From an uncultured Latescibacterota bacterium (GTDB lineage Bacteria; Latescibacterota; UBA2968), in contig OX638329.1 in the NCBI GenBank assembly GCA_951812755.1, positions 2,093,339 to 2,157,338 on the forward strand: DNA of 64,000 bases, written 5' to 3'. Positions 61,137-64,000 of this stretch are shown here, in pieces. A program made the position numbers and the translations under genes. The notes below the pieces were generated by a model. The model was not told the DNA's origin and made no database searches. It saw nothing but the letters and a program-made list of their open reading frames with translations. Position 1 is the first letter of the stretch, and each line of letters begins with the position of its first letter.

Positions 61137-62048
61137 ATGGCAGAAACAAAAAAAATCGTCCGATCAGAACCCTTTGTGATCAACAAAAACATGGGCAGTC
61201 CGATGGCGATATCCGCCAGAGATCTGACGCCAAAAAATGCAGACGGTCTCCCAGTAGTCTTGCCAACAGAAAAACAAAAATACGACTTTGATCGCAATGG
61301 GTGGCTCTTGATTCCCGGCGTACTCTCAAAAGACGAATGCGACGAAATGCGGACCTTTGCCGAGCGATTGGCCAAAGATCCCGAAAGCATTCCCGAACAC
61401 GAACGTTGCCCACTTGGGGGACCATTGCAAACATTGGCCGACCATCCCGTTGTCGTTGGCTTCATGAACGAATTTGTGGCATATCCCCCCCTCGCCAACG
61501 ACGAGCGATATGGATTCAGATTGGAAACATCCCACCTGTTCTACCGCGATGCTGAAACACCCGGAAAATTTAGCCCGCATAACGGCAACGGCCTGTTTCG
61601 CATGCCCTGGGACTCCCATTTTTATCGGTGCATCCCCGGCAAAGCGTGGAGCGGACTAACGCGCGTCGTATGGGAATTTAACCCCGTCAAAAAGGGCCAG
61701 GGTAGCACATTATTTGTAAGCGGCAGTCACAAAGCCGCTTATCCAGCACCCGAAACCGTCCGCGACCCCGAATCAACCATGTGGGAAACCTACGGCTGTC
61801 CACCCGGATCGCTGTTATTCTTCACCGAAGCAATCACGCACAGCGCACATCCCTGGACCAATACCGAAAACAACCGCCTCGCCGTATTCAACCTCTACAA
61901 CATCGTCGCGAGCCGATGGCATTCGTGGTTGCCACCCGAAAAACTCATCGAATCCATGCCACCCCTCAGACAAACGCTCTTTAGCGAACCGTACAACGAA
62001 AAAGTGGATACATTCTTCCCGCGCACAACGGCGTATATGGATGGGTAA
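61137..62048 (+). CDS. PhyH-family protein with HxG in place of HxD (copy 1)
   Basis: I place the start at ATG 61137 (MAETKKIVRS) behind AAGGAG; an upstream in-frame start would translate a hairpin repeat. The 303-aa product keeps H148 (SPHNGNG) and distal H235 (ITHSAHPW), R247 and the SGSHKA stretch (195-200), but the usual Asp is G150. HxG/HxA replaces HxD in Fe(II)/2-oxoglutarate halogenases such as SyrB2 or BesD; it may also mean another substrate-bound metal mode. The next gene is a tandem paralogue (about half identical by eye). Chemistry unknown. Confidence 0.82.
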   Translation: MAETKKIVRSEPFVINKNMGSPMAISARDLTPKNADGLPVVLPTEKQKYDFDRNGWLLIPGVLSKDECDEMRTFAERLAKDPESIPEHERCPLGGPLQTLADHPVVVGFMNEFVAYPPLANDERYGFRLETSHLFYRDAETPGKFSPHNGNGLFRMPWDSHFYRCIPGKAWSGLTRVVWEFNPVKKGQGSTLFVSGSHKAAYPAPETVRDPESTMWETYGCPPGSLLFFTEAITHSAHPWTNTENNRLAVFNLYNIVASRWHSWLPPEKLIESMPPLRQTLFSEPYNEKVDTFFPRTTAYMDG

Positions 62049-62067
62049 ATCTGAAAAGGAGATCGAC

Positions 62068-62967
62068 ATGGACAGCAACGGAACCGTAACACCTTATATC
62101 ATCGACAAAAATCTGGGCAGCCCAATGGACGACTACTCAGATGCATTGCCAAAGAAAAACGGCGACGGATTAGACATCATCGAACCGACCACAGAGCAGA
62201 AGTACCGGTTTGACAAAGACGGGTGGTTATTGGTCCCCGGCGTACTGAGCGAACAGGACATCAAAGAAATGCGGGAATTTTGTATTCAACTGCACTTCGA
62301 CCCCCAATCGCTCCCCGAGCACGAACGCACCCCGCTGGCAGGTCCTACACAGAAATTGATAGACCATCCTCTGGTAGTCGGCATGATGAATGAATTTATG
62401 GCCAATCCCCGTCTATCAAGCCCCAACTGTTATGGATTCAGCCTGGCCGCCAATGGACTCTGGTATAGAACCGCCCCCACCCGACGCAATGAAGGCAAAA
62501 GAGAAGCCCGTCAATTCAGCCCACACAATGGCAATGGCCTATATCGCCTGCCCGGCGACGCACACTATTACAACGCCTTCCCCGGCAAAGCCAACAGCCC
62601 GCATACCCGCGTGGTTTGGGAATTGAACCCCGTCAAACACAAACAGGGCGGCACACTCCTCGTAACGGGCAGCCACAAAGCTGTGTACACCGCACCCGAC
62701 GAAATCCAGGACCCCGATTCCGGCATCTGGACGACCTATTCATGTCCGGCAGGCTCAGTCCTATTTTTTGCAGAGGCAACCACACACAGCGCGTATCCGT
62801 GGATCAATGAAAAAAACGACCGCATCGCCATTGCCAACCTCTACAACTTCGTGGATGGCGGTCACGCCAGACTATTGCGACCCGACCCCCGCATCCTGAA
62901 CGCCATGCCCCCAATTCGCCAGACCCTGTTCAGAGAGCGATTTGCCGGACAAAATGTCGTTAAGTGA
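62068..62967 (+). CDS. PhyH-family protein with HxG in place of HxD (copy 2)
   Basis: I place the start at ATG 62068 (MDSNGTVTPY) behind AAAGGAGA; an ATG at 62041 overlaps the previous stop. The 299-aa product is collinear with copy 1: H153-N-G155 in SPHNGNGLYRL, family stretch TGSHKAVY, distal H240 (TTHSAYPW) and R252. Same Asp-to-Gly change, so it is ancestral to both copies and not a random lesion. The pair could form a heterodimer or act on related compounds. A sulfatase gene follows after 62 bases. Confidence 0.82.
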   Translation: MDSNGTVTPYIIDKNLGSPMDDYSDALPKKNGDGLDIIEPTTEQKYRFDKDGWLLVPGVLSEQDIKEMREFCIQLHFDPQSLPEHERTPLAGPTQKLIDHPLVVGMMNEFMANPRLSSPNCYGFSLAANGLWYRTAPTRRNEGKREARQFSPHNGNGLYRLPGDAHYYNAFPGKANSPHTRVVWELNPVKHKQGGTLLVTGSHKAVYTAPDEIQDPDSGIWTTYSCPAGSVLFFAEATTHSAYPWINEKNDRIAIANLYNFVDGGHARLLRPDPRILNAMPPIRQTLFRERFAGQNVVK

Positions 62968-62985
62968 GACGAGAGACGCAAGAGG

Positions 62986-63015
62986 ACCTCACACAAAGAC
63001 ACAAAGACACAAAGA
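62986..63015 (+). repeat. Short CACAAAGA tandem repeat
   Basis: ACACAAAGACACAAAGACAC and onward, three to four 8-base units between the PhyH and sulfatase genes. A simple repeat, no function evident. Confidence 0.6.
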
Positions 63016-63029
63016 TACAAGAATGCATT

Positions 63030-64000
63030 ATGGACCAGAACCGACCAAATATCCTGTTCATAATGACCGATGAGCAGCGATTTGACCATCTGGGACGTGT
63101 AAACCCCTCGGTAAAAACACCGCATATAGACGCCCTGGCCGATGACGGCGTTCTATTCAGCCGGGCATATACGCCCAATCCGTCGTGTGTACCTGCGCGG
63201 GCGGGAATATTCACGGGAAAATATCCGCACCAGTGCGCGGCACCCACCTTTATCACCTATTTGCCAAAACATGAAAAGACATTCATGAGTTATTTGCAGG
63301 AAGCGGGGTATTACACCGCAGTAATTGGCAAACAACACTTTGGCGAATCGGAAATTGAACGGGGTTATAACTACGAAGACATTATAGACAGCCACAGCCC
63401 CGCACCTCAGAACCCAAACCGCAACTCCTATAATCAGTGGTTATGGGACTCTGGATTTAAGCACCGCAGTGAATTGATACAGGGAAATTCCGACATCAGA
63501 AGATATTCGGAATGGAAAGCAGAGCCAAAATACCACGTCGATCACTACGTGGGCGACCGGGGTCGCGAATGGATTGAAAGCGGAATGCCCGAAGACCACC
63601 CCTGGTTTTGCTGGATCTCATTTCCAGGTCCCCACGGTCCCATTGACTGTGGCAATTTACCCCAGGCTGACCTGTACGACCCGGCAGAAATTGACATGCC
63701 AGAAACGGATTTTGAAATGCTGGCACAAAAGCCACCGCACAACTCACTTCGAGGCGGACCCGAGCGCCAACAGCCCTTTACAAACGATGAGATTCGCAAA
63801 CTTCGACACGCTTATTACGCAAACGTAACACTCATAGATGAAAAAATTGGTGCTATCGTAAAGGGATTAAAAAACAGCGGCACATATAGCAACACCCTCA
63901 TATTCTTCACCAGCGACCACGGCGATTTCATGGGCGACTTCCAGCTAATGGCCAAAGGCCAAAACATCATGGAAGTCCTCATGCGCATACCCTTTATAAT
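63030..64000 (+). CDS. Sulfatase (Cys-type), 3' end outside window
   Basis: From ATG 63030 the frame is open to the last base of the window (about 323 codons). No signal peptide. N-terminal NILFIMTDEQRFDHLG with metal D14; formylglycine site C53-V-P-A-R57 in PSCVPARAGIFTG; GKQHFG near 95; SDHGDFMG near 295. The remaining metal site and C-terminal subdomain lie beyond the window. The sequence differs clearly from the sulfatase at 57573 and belongs to another subfamily. The ribosome site is weak; a CACAAAGA tandem repeat precedes the start. Confidence 0.9.
   Translation, partial: MDQNRPNILFIMTDEQRFDHLGRVNPSVKTPHIDALADDGVLFSRAYTPNPSCVPARAGIFTGKYPHQCAAPTFITYLPKHEKTFMSYLQEAGYYTAVIGKQHFGESEIERGYNYEDIIDSHSPAPQNPNRNSYNQWLWDSGFKHRSELIQGNSDIRRYSEWKAEPKYHVDHYVGDRGREWIESGMPEDHPWFCWISFPGPHGPIDCGNLPQADLYDPAEIDMPETDFEMLAQKPPHNSLRGGPERQQPFTNDEIRKLRHAYYANVTLIDEKIGAIVKGLKNSGTYSNTLIFFTSDHGDFMGDFQLMAKGQNIMEVLMRIPFI

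Noticed and set aside
1-64000. CRISPR arrays, rRNA and tRNA genes
   Set aside because: No regularly spaced repeats of CRISPR size and no recognisable tRNA or rRNA sequence were found by eye; a covariance-model search would be decisive for tRNA.

Overview
The window reads as chromosome of an uncultivated Gram-negative bacterium. An outer membrane is shown by a TonB-dependent receptor barrel, a PorV/PorQ-like barrel protein and an exported protein with a type IX-like tail. Together with a GWxTD-domain protein, three DUF6785-type membrane proteins, five phytanoyl-CoA dioxygenase (PhyH) family genes and two sulfatases, this gene mix recalls Latescibacterota, Poribacteria and related lineages known mostly from metagenomes. 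That placement is inferred from gene families; no rRNA or universal marker is present.

Layout. (A) 1-12.6 kb, all on +: outer-membrane/export group (TonB receptor, exported 772-aa protein, PorV-like protein), terminator, DUF6785 protein, TPR/GWxTD protein, terminator, second DUF6785 protein, small membrane protein. A convergent ECF sigma factor with an unusual C-terminal domain ends this part. (B) 13.8-44 kb: six paralogous ~800-aa FtsX/MacB-like permeases, none with an ATPase gene beside it. Two near-identical ~120-bp control regions (paired upstream sites plus a textbook sigma-54 -24/-12 promoter) stand before the 14.0-20.3 kb operon and before the 39.1-44.0 kb pair. Between the permeases lies a patchwork of short accessory genes: Nudix, HNH, GNAT, toxin-antitoxin pairs, ankyrin, RidA, methyltransferases, APH-like kinase, HAD and C45 hydrolase. 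It also holds decayed gene pieces and duplicated fragments. (C) 44-64 kb, more GC-rich: two Rossmann oxidoreductases, a double-domain PhyH protein, a broken AAA ATPase holding a mobile element, an intact AAA ATPase, a shortened heparinase-like protein, then PhyH-DUF6785 and PhyH-sulfatase-GHL6-PhyH-PhyH-sulfatase. Region C is probably a catabolic cluster for sulfated or otherwise modified glycans or related small molecules, with DUF6785 proteins as candidate inner-membrane carriers.

Main discovery. A transposable-element family with 14-bp inverted ends (consensus ACTGATGTTACGCA) and 5-bp target duplications is present as three small non-coding copies (33815-33971, 51719-51925, 56275-56430) and one 1.3-kb copy (48247-49547) carrying an Rpn-type PD-(D/E)XK nuclease gene. 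All four have exact target duplications (GATTA, TACTT, AAAGG, TGGTA). Removing the large copy and one TGGTA rejoins the two halves of the AAA ATPase in frame, so the borders can be fixed to the base.

Other notable points are PhyH proteins with HxG in place of the HxD iron motif, a PhyH pseudo-domain fused to a PhyH domain with intact histidines, and an ECF sigma factor fused to a LamG/DUF1080-like domain. Functions come from motif reading alone; no database search was possible.
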